Assembly (NCBI RefSeq): GCF_002214545.1
Contig: NZ_CP015105.1
Location: 496,001-560,000 of the forward strand
Direction: 5' to 3'
Origin: Thermococcus thioreducens
Lineage (GTDB): Archaea > Methanobacteriota_B > Thermococci > Thermococcales > Thermococcaceae
Length of the DNA stretch: 64,000 nt
The translations under genes were made by a program, and so were the position numbers. Positions within the stretch are counted from its first letter, which is position 1. Each line of letters starts with the position of its first letter. The notes below the pieces were generated by a model. It had not been told where the DNA came from. It saw only the letters and a program-made list of their open reading frames with translations, and did no database searches. This document shows positions 24,759 to 33,800 of the stretch, piece after piece.

Positions 24759-25790
24759 ATGGGGAAGTACGATGAGCTGTTCGCAAGGGTTAAAGAGACC
24801 GCAAAGGACGTTGATAAGGCAATATTCGAGCTCATCCCTGAAAAAGAGCCGGATAAGCTCTATGATGCAGCCAGACACTATCCACTCGCGGGCGGAAAGA
24901 GGGTTCGTCCGTTCGTCGTCCTGAGGGCGGCTGAAGCCGTCGGCGGCGATCCAGTCAAGGCGCTCTATCCAGCGGCCGCCGTCGAGTTCATCCACAACTA
25001 TTCGCTGGTTCACGACGACATAATGGACATGGACGAGCTGAGGCGCGGAAGGCCGACCGTCCATAAAATATGGGGCGTCAACATGGCAATCCTCGCCGGA
25101 GACCTGCTGTTCTCCAAGGCCTTCGAGGCGGTAGCTAAAGCGGAGGTCAGCCCAGAGAAAAAGGCGAGGATTTTAGAAGTCCTCGTCCAGACTTCCAACG
25201 AGCTCTGCGAGGGGCAGGCCCTCGACATCGAGTTCGAGACGAGGGAAGAGGTCACAGTTGATGAATACCTCAGGATGATAAGCGGCAAGACGGGTGCGCT
25301 CTTCGATGGCTCCGCAACGATAGGCGCTATCGTTGGAACTGAGGACGAGGAGTACATTCAGGCGCTCTCGAAGTGGGGGAGGAACGTTGGAATAGCCTTC
25401 CAGATATGGGACGACGTTCTTGACCTCATAGCCGACGAGGAGAAGCTCGGAAAACCCGTCGGTAGCGACATCAGGAAGGGCAAGAAGACGCTCATAGTGG
25501 GCCACTTCTTTGACAATGCAACTGAGAAGGACAAGGCCGAGTTCCTGAAGGTCTTCGGCAAGTACGCCGGCGACGCCAAGGGCGACGCGCTCATCCACGA
25601 CGAGAAGGTCAAGGAAGAAGTTGCCAGAGCTATCGAGCTCCTCAGGAAGTACGGCAGCATCGATTACGCCGCAGAATACGCTAAGAACCTCGTCAGGGAG
25701 GCAAACGAGGCCTTGAAGGTTCTCCCGGAGAGCGAGGCTAGGAAGGATTTGGAGCTTTTGGCGGAGTTTTTGGTTGAGAGGGAGTTCTGA
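24759..25790 (+). CDS. Geranylgeranyl/farnesyl diphosphate synthase
   Basis: The enzyme condenses IPP with allylic diphosphates to make the C15-C20 chains of archaeal ether lipids. The 343-residue protein has the first aspartate-rich motif HDDIMDMD (about 87-94), the GGKRVRPF IPP site (about 46-53), and the second aspartate-rich motif QIWDDVLDL (about 215-223). Product length is set by residues before the first motif (FIHNYSL); archaeal enzymes of this type often make both FPP and GGPP. ATG 24759 follows GGGGTGAT. Confidence 0.93.
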   Translation: MGKYDELFARVKETAKDVDKAIFELIPEKEPDKLYDAARHYPLAGGKRVRPFVVLRAAEAVGGDPVKALYPAAAVEFIHNYSLVHDDIMDMDELRRGRPTVHKIWGVNMAILAGDLLFSKAFEAVAKAEVSPEKKARILEVLVQTSNELCEGQALDIEFETREEVTVDEYLRMISGKTGALFDGSATIGAIVGTEDEEYIQALSKWGRNVGIAFQIWDDVLDLIADEEKLGKPVGSDIRKGKKTLIVGHFFDNATEKDKAEFLKVFGKYAGDAKGDALIHDEKVKEEVARAIELLRKYGSIDYAAEYAKNLVREANEALKVLPESEARKDLELLAEFLVEREF

Positions 25791-26601
25791 GCTTTACTCC
25801 TCTTTTTCCGCCAGAACCATCCCACAGGAGGATGCTCCGTCCCCTTCTTCCACTTTTCATGTGCTTTATCCCAGCGCTCCAGAAGTTCGGCGCGCTTTTT
25901 CTCGTCTTTTATCTGCTCCACGTATTCCCGCGGGATGTAGGCTAAGTAGTGCGGCAGGCCCGGCTCAAAGGTTCCGCTTTCGGTTATCTTTCCACCTGCC
26001 GTTTTCACCAGCTCTTTCAGCTTTTTCAGTGGAGATAGTGCAGGTCGTCCTTCTCGCCGAAGAGCGCCTCAAAGATATCCTCGCGCAGGTTGTAGAGCTC
26101 AAGATGTGCCCTTTGCCTCTCGTTGTTCGCTATGGGGAGACTCTCCGCTATGAAAACCATGTTTGCCACGCGGAGCATCTCGGAGAAGACCCTAACCATC
26201 GTTTCCTCATTTTTCAGGCTTCTAACTCCATGAACGAGAACGGCTAAATCGAAGGTCTTAAACGGAAAAGGCAGCTCCTTCGCGTCTACCTTAAGTGGGA
26301 TTATCCGGTGCTTCATTCCGGTGGAGGATGCCACTTCCTCGAAGAAGCGCCACCTGCTCAGATCAACGGCAACAATGCGGCCGGTTTCTCCAACGGAATA
26401 TGCTAAAGGAACAGTTGTTAGGGCATGTGCACCGCAACCTACCTCAAGCACGTTCATGCCCTCTCTAATCGGCGCAAACTGAAGGACGCGGAAGCGTTCG
26501 AGCATTTCCACATGCAACCAATCTGGTGGTAAAGGCGGCTCGTTTCGAAGCGGAATTCTTGAAAGGATTTCTCTCTTAAACCTTTCCTCTCCAGCAGGCA
26601 T
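25664..26601 (-). pseudogene. Class I SAM-dependent methyltransferase, frameshifted
   Basis: The first frame (26026-26601, start ATG 26601) gives a class I methyltransferase: LEVGCGAHALTT (SAM motif I), IVAVDLSRWRF, PFKTFDLAVLVHGV. It stops early at DDLHYLH. The next frame, open across the stop, encodes LKKLKELVKTAGGKITESG, exactly the helix and strand expected at the C-terminus of such a fold. A one-base deletion near 26030-26050 therefore seems to split the gene. The second frame runs to 25664, antisense into the 3' end of GGPP synthase, so its natural stop may also be lost. A sequencing error could explain it. Confidence 0.6.
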
Positions 26602-26771
26602 GGAAAACACCGAAAAATGTTAAAAACGTTCTCTTTAAGGCTTTTTTGGAGAAAAAGATTTATAAGATGTGATTGAATTAATGGCAGGGTTGAAATTCTT
26701 CTTATTGTGGCCTCTGACGCTGGTGAGTCATCATCTTAGTTACATATTGCATGATTGCGTCGTCATGCAAC
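26602..26771. other. AT-rich spacer upstream of cassette copy B
   Basis: A TATA-like TTTATAAG (about 26659) is followed by a 37-codon frame at 26681 that lacks a Shine-Dalgarno sequence. Nothing else is seen. Confidence 0.35.
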
Positions 26772-27007
26772 TCTTTTACTCGGGCTTCTTTTGACTCGTT
26801 CTAAGAGAAAAAATCATGGTTAGAATAAACTTATACTCGAAAAAAAGGAAGAAATCTTACTTATAGTAAAAGAAAAAATTTATAAGGAACAGTTGCATAG
26901 CAGACATTGCAGACAACCAATGGAGGTGAACCATGTGAAGTGGAAGCCGTTGTTCGCGGCCCTGTTGGGACTGCTGATGATCGGAATGACGGCAGGAAGT
27001 GCAAGCG
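26772..27007 (+). repeat. Promoter plus signal-peptide cassette, copy B
   Basis: This is the second copy of the leader at 20987-21222. It has the same GACTCGTTCTAAGAG block, TTATACTC element, TATA box (TTTATAAGG near 26878), CCAATGGAGGTGAA ribosome-binding region and signal-peptide codons. TATA-to-start spacing is conserved within a base. Confidence 0.8.
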
Positions 27008-27384
27008 CGGGGGATGTTTTCTCTTTGAAGTTCTCTCATAAAAGAGGGGAAGTCGTCTATGGTGGGTGGGAAGATTACTTCTATTGCTCTTGGAAATTCT
27101 TGTCTGGACAATCTTACGATGCATGGGGTGTTAGAATATATTATGTTCCCGGTAAGTATTTGACGATTTCAGATCATTGGGGCCGTGGAATTATAACACA
27201 TCCCCAAACATACAAATGGTTTGTTGAAGAACGAATTGAAGCTGGGGATCACAGTCCATACGACTACTACTTTGGTTTGCCTGCTCCATGGCTTAAAGTT
27301 CGGTATAACTATGTTGGTGGAACTCACAGGGTTACGTATAACTGTGCTCTTGATTTGTTCGTTAAGAGGCTAGAAAATCTTTAA
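26935..27384 (+). CDS. Secreted protein with duplicated leader, probably frameshifted
   Basis: The 149-residue product starts at GTG 26935 behind GGAGGTGA and has a signal peptide nearly the same as the protein at 21150 (MKWKPLFAALLGLLMIGMTA, cleavage likely after SASA). The mature part is rich in Tyr and Trp (YGGWEDYFYCSWKF, then AWGVRIYYVPGKY) and looks like a beta sandwich. It ends abruptly in DLFVKRLENL. An A4 run at 27374-27377 just before the stop marks a possible one-base insertion; removing one A would join it to the next open frame (to 27742), giving about 268 residues, close to the 263 of the other copy. Confidence 0.65.
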   Translation: MKWKPLFAALLGLLMIGMTAGSASAGDVFSLKFSHKRGEVVYGGWEDYFYCSWKFLSGQSYDAWGVRIYYVPGKYLTISDHWGRGIITHPQTYKWFVEERIEAGDHSPYDYYFGLPAPWLKVRYNYVGGTHRVTYNCALDLFVKRLENL

Positions 27385-27472
27385 TACTCCAATATACTTC
27401 AAAACAAAGACTGTTACAAGCTCATTTGACCTCTTTGTTCTTGGCCCCTCAGTTTCTTCGCCTGCGGTTCCT

Positions 27473-27742
27473 GTGTCAACACCTTCTAGGGACCATGTGG
27501 AAGAGTATGCCACTTTCACTTTCCCAGAGATAAGCTACCTCAAAAAGACCATTATGAAGACATTAATGCTTTCAAAGCATCGTCCAGATTTCATTATAGT
27601 GGAAACTAAAAATGTAGGTGACAAAGAATTACTTATCCTGACTGGATACAAGAGGCATAGAAATAACAAAATAGAGGTTATCTTTAAACAGTCAAAAGAG
27701 ATAGCAGTAAAAAAAGGATATAAGGTGACGGGAGATGAATAG
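27473..27742 (+). CDS. Hypothetical frame, probably the 3' part of the secreted gene
   Basis: The frame from GTG 27473 encodes 89 residues (ATFTFPEISYLKKTIMKTLM, then FIIVETKNVGDKELLILTGY) with no recognised family. No Shine-Dalgarno sequence precedes the GTG. The same frame is open upstream to 27374, where it would read IFNTPIYFKTKTVTSSFDLF and a Ser/Pro/Val-rich linker. This supports it being the C-terminal half of the frameshifted secreted protein rather than a separate gene. Its end overlaps the start of the downstream membrane protein. Confidence 0.5.
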   Translation: MSTPSRDHVEEYATFTFPEISYLKKTIMKTLMLSKHRPDFIIVETKNVGDKELLILTGYKRHRNNKIEVIFKQSKEIAVKKGYKVTGDE

Positions 27743-28094
27743 ACACAGTGTTCTTCTAACTTTTTTGGGAGATTTGTTTATAATTATTTTTTTGGGAGCT
27801 GTTATCGGCGCTATTATTTATGCTGCGGGTAGTTGGTTCGAAATTCAGAATGAATACTGCGATGCAGTGTTCTCGTCGATTATTACGTTAATGGGCATGT
27901 CTGTGTTTAGGCGTGGAACATTATCTATCTTGGATCTGAAGTTGGCGTCTATTATCACGTATCCTATGGTTGCTATTATACCAATTATGTTCATCTTGGG
28001 ACACTGGATAGCTGGTGGCATTGTTGTTGGATTTTTAGGAGGTTACTTGGAAACCCAAAGAAAGATTTCAAATGGACAAATGCCTGTAAAATAA
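27735..28094 (+). CDS. Small membrane protein of unknown function
   Basis: The 119-residue protein has about three or four hydrophobic helices (around 8-30, 42-58, 68-88 and 90-105). ATG 27735 overlaps the previous frame by eight bases, and AGGTGACGGG upstream acts as Shine-Dalgarno, so translation is coupled to the secreted-protein locus. It ends 15 bases before the convergent leuS. No family is recognised. Confidence 0.65.
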   Translation: MNRHSVLLTFLGDLFIIIFLGAVIGAIIYAAGSWFEIQNEYCDAVFSSIITLMGMSVFRRGTLSILDLKLASIITYPMVAIIPIMFILGHWIAGGIVVGFLGGYLETQRKISNGQMPVK

Positions 28095-28109
28095 ATTAAA
28101 GAAGAATCC

Positions 28110-31013
28110 TCACTCCACAAACACCGCCGGCTTCAGCGGCATCGCGGCCTTCCTCTTTCCTCCCTTGTCTTCCTCTGGGTTGATGATTATCTCGATGCCA
28201 AGTTCTTTCTCTATGAACTCCTTCGCCTCTCTCAGGGCCTTCTCCTCGTTGATGCGCTTGACGTCGAAGGCTCTCTCCTTAATAAGTCTCTGTATCAGCC
28301 TGCTGATCTCCTTACCGTGCTTCCTCATCTCTGGGTCTTTCATGAGCTCTGCCATGGCTGACTTGAAGTCCCTCTTCTCCGCGACCACTTCTACAACGCG
28401 CCACTTCCACTCCGGGGCGGTGTAAATGTAGGCCCTCCTGGCATCCTCTATCTTCGCTACCCTGATAATCTCCTTGATGTCCTCGATGAGGGCCTTTACG
28501 AACTCCTCCTCGGCCTCGACCGTCTCGTTCCACCACTCCGGAACCGGCTCTGGCCAGGGGGCGAGACTGACGAAGCCCTCTCCGCCGAGCTTCTCCCAGA
28601 GCTCCTCGCTGATGTGCGGTGTGAACGGGGCCATGAGCCTGACCCATACATCCGCCAGCGTTCTCAGGACGTAGCGCTTGGCCTCGTCGTCCCTGCCCTC
28701 GGTTCTCCTCATGTACCAGCGCAGGTCATTGAGGACGCTGTAAAACGCCCACTGCACGGCCGTCCTCGTCCTGAACTCCTCCAGGGCCTTGGTGGCTCCC
28801 TCGATGGCCCTGTTCAGCCTGTGGAGCATCCACCTGTCTATGTCCTTGAGTTCGACATCCTCCTTTGTCTCATAGCCCGCGAACTCGCTCACCAGCTCGT
28901 AGAACCTCTCGACCTGCTTCCTGAGCTTGCCGACCTCCTTCCTGCGCCAGTCGAAGTCGCTGTCGTGCTCGGCCAAACCCATTATGTAGAGCCTCACCAC
29001 ATCGGCACCGTTCTCCTCGATGGCATCTATGAAGTTCAGCACGTTGCCCTTGCTCTTGCTCATCTTCGTTCCTTCGAGCGTTCCGAAGCCGTTGACGGCG
29101 ATGCCCCTTGGCCAGTGCTCCTTTCTGAATATGGCCGTGTGGTTGAAGATGAAGAACGTCAGGTGGTTCGGGATGAGGTCTTTGGCAGAGCAGCGCCAGT
29201 CGAGCGGGTACCAGTACTCGAACTCCTCCTTCATCTCGTGGATAACCTCGGCTGGAATTCCGGTCTTCTCGGCCAGCTCCCTCTCCTTCTCTTCGCTGAA
29301 CTCCTCCAGGAACAGGTAGTCGAAGAACTCCCTGTCAATCTTCTCCGGGTCGAGTTTACCCTCTTCCCGTAGCCTGTTCATGTGCCTGCTTATGGTGTAG
29401 TAGGCCATGTAGATAGTCGAGTCGCTCAGGCTCTCGATGACCCAGTCCGGGTCCCACGGGAGCGGGGTTCCCAATCCAACTTTCCTCGCGCAGGCCTTCT
29501 TGTCGAGCCAGTCTATCACCGCCTCGAACTGGGCCCTTCTGCTCTCGGGGTATATTGTCATCTCCGCCAGAGCTTCCCTGGCCCTCTCCTTCCACTCGGG
29601 ATTTCCGTAGTCTATGAACCACTGGTCGTGGATTATCTTGATGACCGCCTGGTTGCCGAAGCGCGAGATGACCGGCTTCTCGGCGAACTCGTACATTATC
29701 TCGGCGATGCCTTTCTCCTGGAGCTCCTTCGCTATCAGGTCCTTCGCCTCCTGGACGGACTTGCCGGCGTAGGGCTCTATCTTGAAGACTCCCTTGTGAT
29801 ATTCGGCCTTGTAGATGTTCTTGGTGGCCTCTTCAAGCTTCTCAACGTCCTTCTGGCTCTTCACGCCGAGCCTCTCTGCCTCTTCCACAGCTGGAAAGTC
29901 GCCGTAGCCCTCAAGCTTTATCAGAGAGATGTAGCTTATCTCCTCGACCACGCGCGGGTCGATGTCGTACTTCAGCAGAATCTCGGTCTCCTTCTTAAGA
30001 TCTTCGAGGGCGACGTGGTCGAAGGGGGCATGGGCCGGAACGCTCATGACAACTCCGGTCGCGTTGTCTGGGTCAACGAACTCAGCCGGCAGGATTATGA
30101 CCTCGTCGCCGGTGACGGGGTTCTTCACGTATTTTCCGATCAGCCTCTCACCCCTGAACTCCTCGATGACCTCTATCTCCCTGTCCTGGAAGGAGAGCTT
30201 GTACGCTGCTTCCCTGCTGATTATCCACGTCTCGACCTTCTCGCCGCGCTTGACTCTGGCCTTCACGTAGGTTGCCCCGGGGTTCAGCCACATGTTGGTG
30301 ACGCCGTATACTGTTTCAGGCCTCAGCGTCGCGGCAGGCATGTAGACTTCCTCACCATTCTCCTCCAGGATGAACTTGATGATGATGTAATCGAGTATTT
30401 GGACATCTTCCCCCTCCATTATGTCGTGGTCTCCCAGGGGAGTTCCAACGACCGGGTCCCACCTCACGCGGTGCGCTCCCTTGACGACCAGTCCCTTGTC
30501 CTTGAGCGTCCAGAACTGCCACTCTATGAACTTGCTGAAGGGCGGGAAGAGGCTCGTCGTGTGGAACTCGCGCGTCCAGTCAACGGAGAAGCCTGCCCTG
30601 ATGAAGGTCTCCTTCGCGGCCTTCATGAAGTACTTGACTATCTCCTTAGGGTCTTCAAACTTCCAGAGAACATCCTCAGGCACCTTGTAGACGTCACGGT
30701 AGATGTGTATCGTCTTGGGGTCGCGCTGCTTTATCCTCTCGGCGATTCCGACTATCGGCGCTCCTGTGATGTGCCACGCCATGGGGAACAGCACGTTGTA
30801 GCCCTGCATGCGCTTGAATCGCGCTATGACGTCTGGGATCGTATAGGTCCTTGCGTGGCCGACGTGAAGGTGCCCCGAGAGGTACGGGAAGGCGACCGTG
30901 ATGTAGAACTTCTTCTCCTTGGGCTTCTCATTCGCCTTCGGCTCGAAGGCCTTCTCCTCCAGCCAGCGCTTCTGCCACTTCTCCTCAATGGCCTTAAAGT
31001 TAAGCTCAGCCAT
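28110..31013 (-). CDS. leuS: Leucyl-tRNA synthetase
   Basis: The 967-residue class I synthetase has the archaeal/eukaryotic LeuRS layout. The HIGH-type motif lies in [20 protein letters not shown] (about 41-60), followed by a large editing domain with the [11 protein letters not shown]-type segment ([15 protein letters not shown]). The KMSKS loop is [10 protein letters not shown] (about 650), and an anticodon-binding helical C-terminal part ends the protein. ATG 31013 follows GGAGGT at six bases. A leader of roughly 125 bases is predicted from the TATA box at 31160, unusually long for this organism. Confidence 0.97.
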   Translation of the reverse strand: MAELNFKAIEEKWQKRWLEEKAFEPKANEKPKEKKFYITVAFPYLSGHLHVGHARTYTIPDVIARFKRMQGYNVLFPMAWHITGAPIVGIAERIKQRDPKTIHIYRDVYKVPEDVLWKFEDPKEIVKYFMKAAKETFIRAGFSVDWTREFHTTSLFPPFSKFIEWQFWTLKDKGLVVKGAHRVRWDPVVGTPLGDHDIMEGEDVQILDYIIIKFILEENGEEVYMPAATLRPETVYGVTNMWLNPGATYVKARVKRGEKVETWIISREAAYKLSFQDREIEVIEEFRGERLIGKYVKNPVTGDEVIILPAEFVDPDNATGVVMSVPAHAPFDHVALEDLKKETEILLKYDIDPRVVEEISYISLIKLEGYGDFPAVEEAERLGVKSQKDVEKLEEATKNIYKAEYHKGVFKIEPYAGKSVQEAKDLIAKELQEKGIAEIMYEFAEKPVISRFGNQAVIKIIHDQWFIDYGNPEWKERAREALAEMTIYPESRRAQFEAVIDWLDKKACARKVGLGTPLPWDPDWVIESLSDSTIYMAYYTISRHMNRLREEGKLDPEKIDREFFDYLFLEEFSEEKERELAEKTGIPAEVIHEMKEEFEYWYPLDWRCSAKDLIPNHLTFFIFNHTAIFRKEHWPRGIAVNGFGTLEGTKMSKSKGNVLNFIDAIEENGADVVRLYIMGLAEHDSDFDWRRKEVGKLRKQVERFYELVSEFAGYETKEDVELKDIDRWMLHRLNRAIEGATKALEEFRTRTAVQWAFYSVLNDLRWYMRRTEGRDDEAKRYVLRTLADVWVRLMAPFTPHISEELWEKLGGEGFVSLAPWPEPVPEWWNETVEAEEEFVKALIEDIKEIIRVAKIEDARRAYIYTAPEWKWRVVEVVAEKRDFKSAMAELMKDPEMRKHGKEISRLIQRLIKERAFDVKRINEEKALREAKEFIEKELGIEIIINPEEDKGGKRKAAMPLKPAVFVE

Positions 31014-31159
31014 GGCGATACCTCCTCAGAATTTTTTCAAAAGAGCGTGAGCGATACTCCAGAATAGGGGGGTTATCCGGGAAATCAGGCACGGTTGCGA
31101 TTCCAGCGATGGAGAAGACACTCCCCCCTCATTGGCATCGCACCGAATAACGGTTTTGA
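31014..31159 (-). promoter_or_regulatory. Long structured leader of leuS
   Basis: The predicted transcript begins near 31143. Minus-strand AGGGGGG (31123-31129) can pair with CCCCCCT (31066-31072). A 17-codon frame (31085-31138) beginning MPMRGECLLHRW, with two adjacent Leu codons, spans the first arm. No other gene is seen here. Confidence 0.4.
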
Positions 31160-31168
31160 GTATTTAAG
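31160..31168 (-). promoter_or_regulatory. TATA box of leuS
   Basis: CTTAAATAC on the minus strand, the only good TATA element upstream of leuS. Confidence 0.6.
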
Positions 31169-31309
31169 GTTTTGGGTGCTAAGTGGATTGTCTACAAGAC
31201 AATGATCGGGCCTTTTAACAATGTTACATCCTTGAGAAATTGTCATTCCCTTTAAAGAACGTAGTGTACTTATTTATTGATGCAATTTAAACAAAATCTT
31301 CTTATATGC
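31169..31309. other. AT-rich spacer between leuS promoter and surface-protein promoter
   Basis: The stretch between the divergent TATA boxes is AT-rich and shows no frame with a ribosome-binding site. Nothing else was recognised. Confidence 0.4.
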
Positions 31310-31318
31310 TAAAAAGAT
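31310..31318 (+). promoter_or_regulatory. TATA box of the beta-propeller surface protein
   Basis: TCTTATATG lies about 50 bases upstream of the GTG start; predicted leader about 20 bases. Confidence 0.55.
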
Positions 31319-31360
31319 ATCTTGTCATCGCGATGTAATTAATCTGCGGGAGGGATCAAT

Positions 31361-33733
31361 GTGAGGAAAATACTTGGTTGGATCTTTGTCGTACTATTGC
31401 TGGTAACGTTAGTACCGACTGAGGTGAAAGCCCAGGTGGTAGAAAAAGAACCTCTGTGGAGCCATAACGTTGATGGTTTCTTTACAGCAGTTTCTACTTC
31501 GGCAGATGGGAGCTACATTGTGGCAGGTTCCGCTTCACCAGATAACAAGATTTACTTCTTTAACATGGCCGGTGAGTTGTTGTGGAGTTACAATGTGGGT
31601 GACTGGGTATACGATGTTTCTGTCTCTTCAGACGGTTCTTACATTGTAGTGGGGTCTGGAGATAAGGTTTACTTTTTCAACAAAAATGGAGAACTATTAT
31701 GGGATTATGAGACTAAGGGCTTTGTTTGGAGTGTTTCTATGTCCCGTGATGGATCCTATATTGTCGTGGGCTCCGGTTGGAAAAGTGGGGCAGAAAGTTA
31801 TTATGGCAAAGTTTACTTTTTCAATCGGAATGGAGAACTGTTATGGAGTCACGAAACTCGTAGTGAAGCGTACAGTGTTTCCCTATCGGCGAATGGGAAT
31901 TACGTTGTAGTCGGCTCTTGGGATGATGTTTACTTCTTTAACCAGCAAGGTGAATTGCTGTGGAAGTACAAAACCAATGACAGGGTTTACAGTGTCTCCG
32001 TTTCAGCAAATGGTTCTTATGTTGCAGTGGGTCTCGAGTTCAGTAATGAAATTTACTTCTTTAACAGCGATGGGAAGTTATTGTGGAGTTACAAGGGAGA
32101 GAAGGTTCACAGTATAAAATATTCACTTCATAACGGGCTTTCAATGTCTTCTGATGGAAGATATATAGCAGTGATATTCCCGTTAGATAGCAAGGTTTAT
32201 CTTTTTGACCGGCAGGGTAAGTTATTATGGAGTTACGATGCCAGAGACTATATTTGGAGTGTTTATATCTCCGTAGACGAGAACTATGTAGCAATATCCT
32301 CTGACAAGGTGTATTTATTTAGTGAGAATGGTACCTTGCTGTGGGATACCAACACATCACCCCGGGGGTGGGTGGAAGGTGTTGTTCTTTCAGCGAACGG
32401 AAACTACACTGCAGTATGGGCATTCCTGAGGATTTACCTCATTAACAAGGATGGAGAACTGTTGTGGGATTACAAGATTGGCAACTATGTCTATAGCGCC
32501 TCTATTTCAAAGAACGGCTCTTACGTTGCAGTTGGCTCGGCGGATAACAAGATTTACTTCTTCAATCGGCAAGGTGAATTGCTGTGGAATTACGAGACCA
32601 GTAGTCGAGTATATAGCGTTTCTATTTCAGCAAACGGTTCCTACATTGCGGCAGGCTCAAAGGGCAATGTTTATTTTCTCAATAGCAGGGGAGAGTTATT
32701 GTGGAGCTATGAAACTGGAGGTCGGGTTAGGAGTGTCTCCATCTCCTCAGACGGACGTTATGTCATAGCGGGCTCAGATAATGGCAGAGTTTACTTCTTC
32801 AATCGAGATGGAGAGTTGTTGTGGAGTTACAAAGCCAATGGTCATATTTCGAGTGTTTCAATATCCGCCAACGGCTCGTATATTGGAGTGGGCTCTTATG
32901 ATCACTGGATCTACTTTTTCAACAGGGATGGAGAGCTATTGTGGAAATACCCAACTGGTTATCCCATCCTCAGCGTTTCTATATCTCCGGACGGAAATTA
33001 CACTGCAGCAGGTTCGTATAGTAATAGAGTTTACTTCCTCAACAAGACTGGAGAATTATTATGGAGTTACAAAACCGGCGGGGGAGTTTACAGTGTTTCT
33101 ATTTCCATGGATGGTTCTTACATTGTGGCAGGCTCCGGGGACAACAAAGTATATCTCTTTAACAGGGAGGGAGAGTTACTGTGGAGTTATGATACCGGCG
33201 ATGGTGTCTACAGTGTTTCCATGTCTGAAGACGGGAATTATGTTGCAGTAGGATCCTACTCAATGGTTTACTTCTTCTCCAGATCGCCATTAGTGTGGGA
33301 TTATTCACCGCCGCTTCAAGTTTATGCCGGTGGGGAGATTTCAATTCCAATAAAAATCCAGTACAACTTTTCCGCGAATTCAAAAGTGCTTGTTAAGATA
33401 CTACGATCCTTTGAAGTCTGGAGTACAGAAGAGGTCGTAAATGCAGGGCCTGGAGGGTTATCACTTATCGCTAAATTCACTGCTCCAGTAGATGCCGGGC
33501 AGTACACCTACAAGGTCCAAGTTTTTTACTTGGATAATGGCAAGTGGATTAAAGGAGACGAGAAGACTTTCACATTAAATGTTAAAAAACCGCCGGAAAC
33601 CCGAACTACTACAACAAGCACAACAGGTATCACTGAGACCCAGACAACAAGCACCACAGGTAGCGGCATCTGTGGACCAGCTTTCATGCTCTTTTTTATC
33701 ATGGTTCCACTTGTGAGAAGAAGAGAGAGATAA
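31361..33733 (+). CDS. CGPA-CTERM surface protein with PQQ/WD-like beta-propeller repeats
   Basis: The 790-residue protein has a signal peptide (MRKILGWIFVVLLLVTLV, cleavage likely after VKA). About fifteen repeats of roughly 40 residues follow, each with the pattern VYSVSIS-DGSYI-AGS-NKVYFFN-GELLWSY. They predict one or two beta-propellers (residues about 30-640). A beta-sandwich stalk (about 650-745), a Thr-rich stretch and a C-terminal GICGPAFMLFFIMVPLVRRR tripartite tail, the Thermococcales CGPA-CTERM anchor, complete it. GTG 31361 follows GGAGGG. The repeats are also near-identical in DNA, suggesting recent expansion. Ligand unknown. Confidence 0.85.
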   Translation: MRKILGWIFVVLLLVTLVPTEVKAQVVEKEPLWSHNVDGFFTAVSTSADGSYIVAGSASPDNKIYFFNMAGELLWSYNVGDWVYDVSVSSDGSYIVVGSGDKVYFFNKNGELLWDYETKGFVWSVSMSRDGSYIVVGSGWKSGAESYYGKVYFFNRNGELLWSHETRSEAYSVSLSANGNYVVVGSWDDVYFFNQQGELLWKYKTNDRVYSVSVSANGSYVAVGLEFSNEIYFFNSDGKLLWSYKGEKVHSIKYSLHNGLSMSSDGRYIAVIFPLDSKVYLFDRQGKLLWSYDARDYIWSVYISVDENYVAISSDKVYLFSENGTLLWDTNTSPRGWVEGVVLSANGNYTAVWAFLRIYLINKDGELLWDYKIGNYVYSASISKNGSYVAVGSADNKIYFFNRQGELLWNYETSSRVYSVSISANGSYIAAGSKGNVYFLNSRGELLWSYETGGRVRSVSISSDGRYVIAGSDNGRVYFFNRDGELLWSYKANGHISSVSISANGSYIGVGSYDHWIYFFNRDGELLWKYPTGYPILSVSISPDGNYTAAGSYSNRVYFLNKTGELLWSYKTGGGVYSVSISMDGSYIVAGSGDNKVYLFNREGELLWSYDTGDGVYSVSMSEDGNYVAVGSYSMVYFFSRSPLVWDYSPPLQVYAGGEISIPIKIQYNFSANSKVLVKILRSFEVWSTEEVVNAGPGGLSLIAKFTAPVDAGQYTYKVQVFYLDNGKWIKGDEKTFTLNVKKPPETRTTTTSTTGITETQTTSTTGSGICGPAFMLFFIMVPLVRRRER

Positions 33734-33800
33734 TGGTAATGTGGTTGCATTTCTTTTTTATTCTTCATTATCCCCACTGCGCCGTGTGGCAGTTGCAATC

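Noticed and set aside
26681-26794. 37-codon frame (MAGLKFFLLWPLTLV) upstream of cassette copy B
   Set aside because: A TATA-like element lies upstream, but there is no Shine-Dalgarno sequence and initiation would fall after the ATG. Left unannotated.
29382-31067. Open frame of 561 codons opposite leuS
   Set aside because: It is antisense to a complete leucyl-tRNA synthetase; long antisense frames arise from GC-rich codon bias. No family features or ribosome-binding site.
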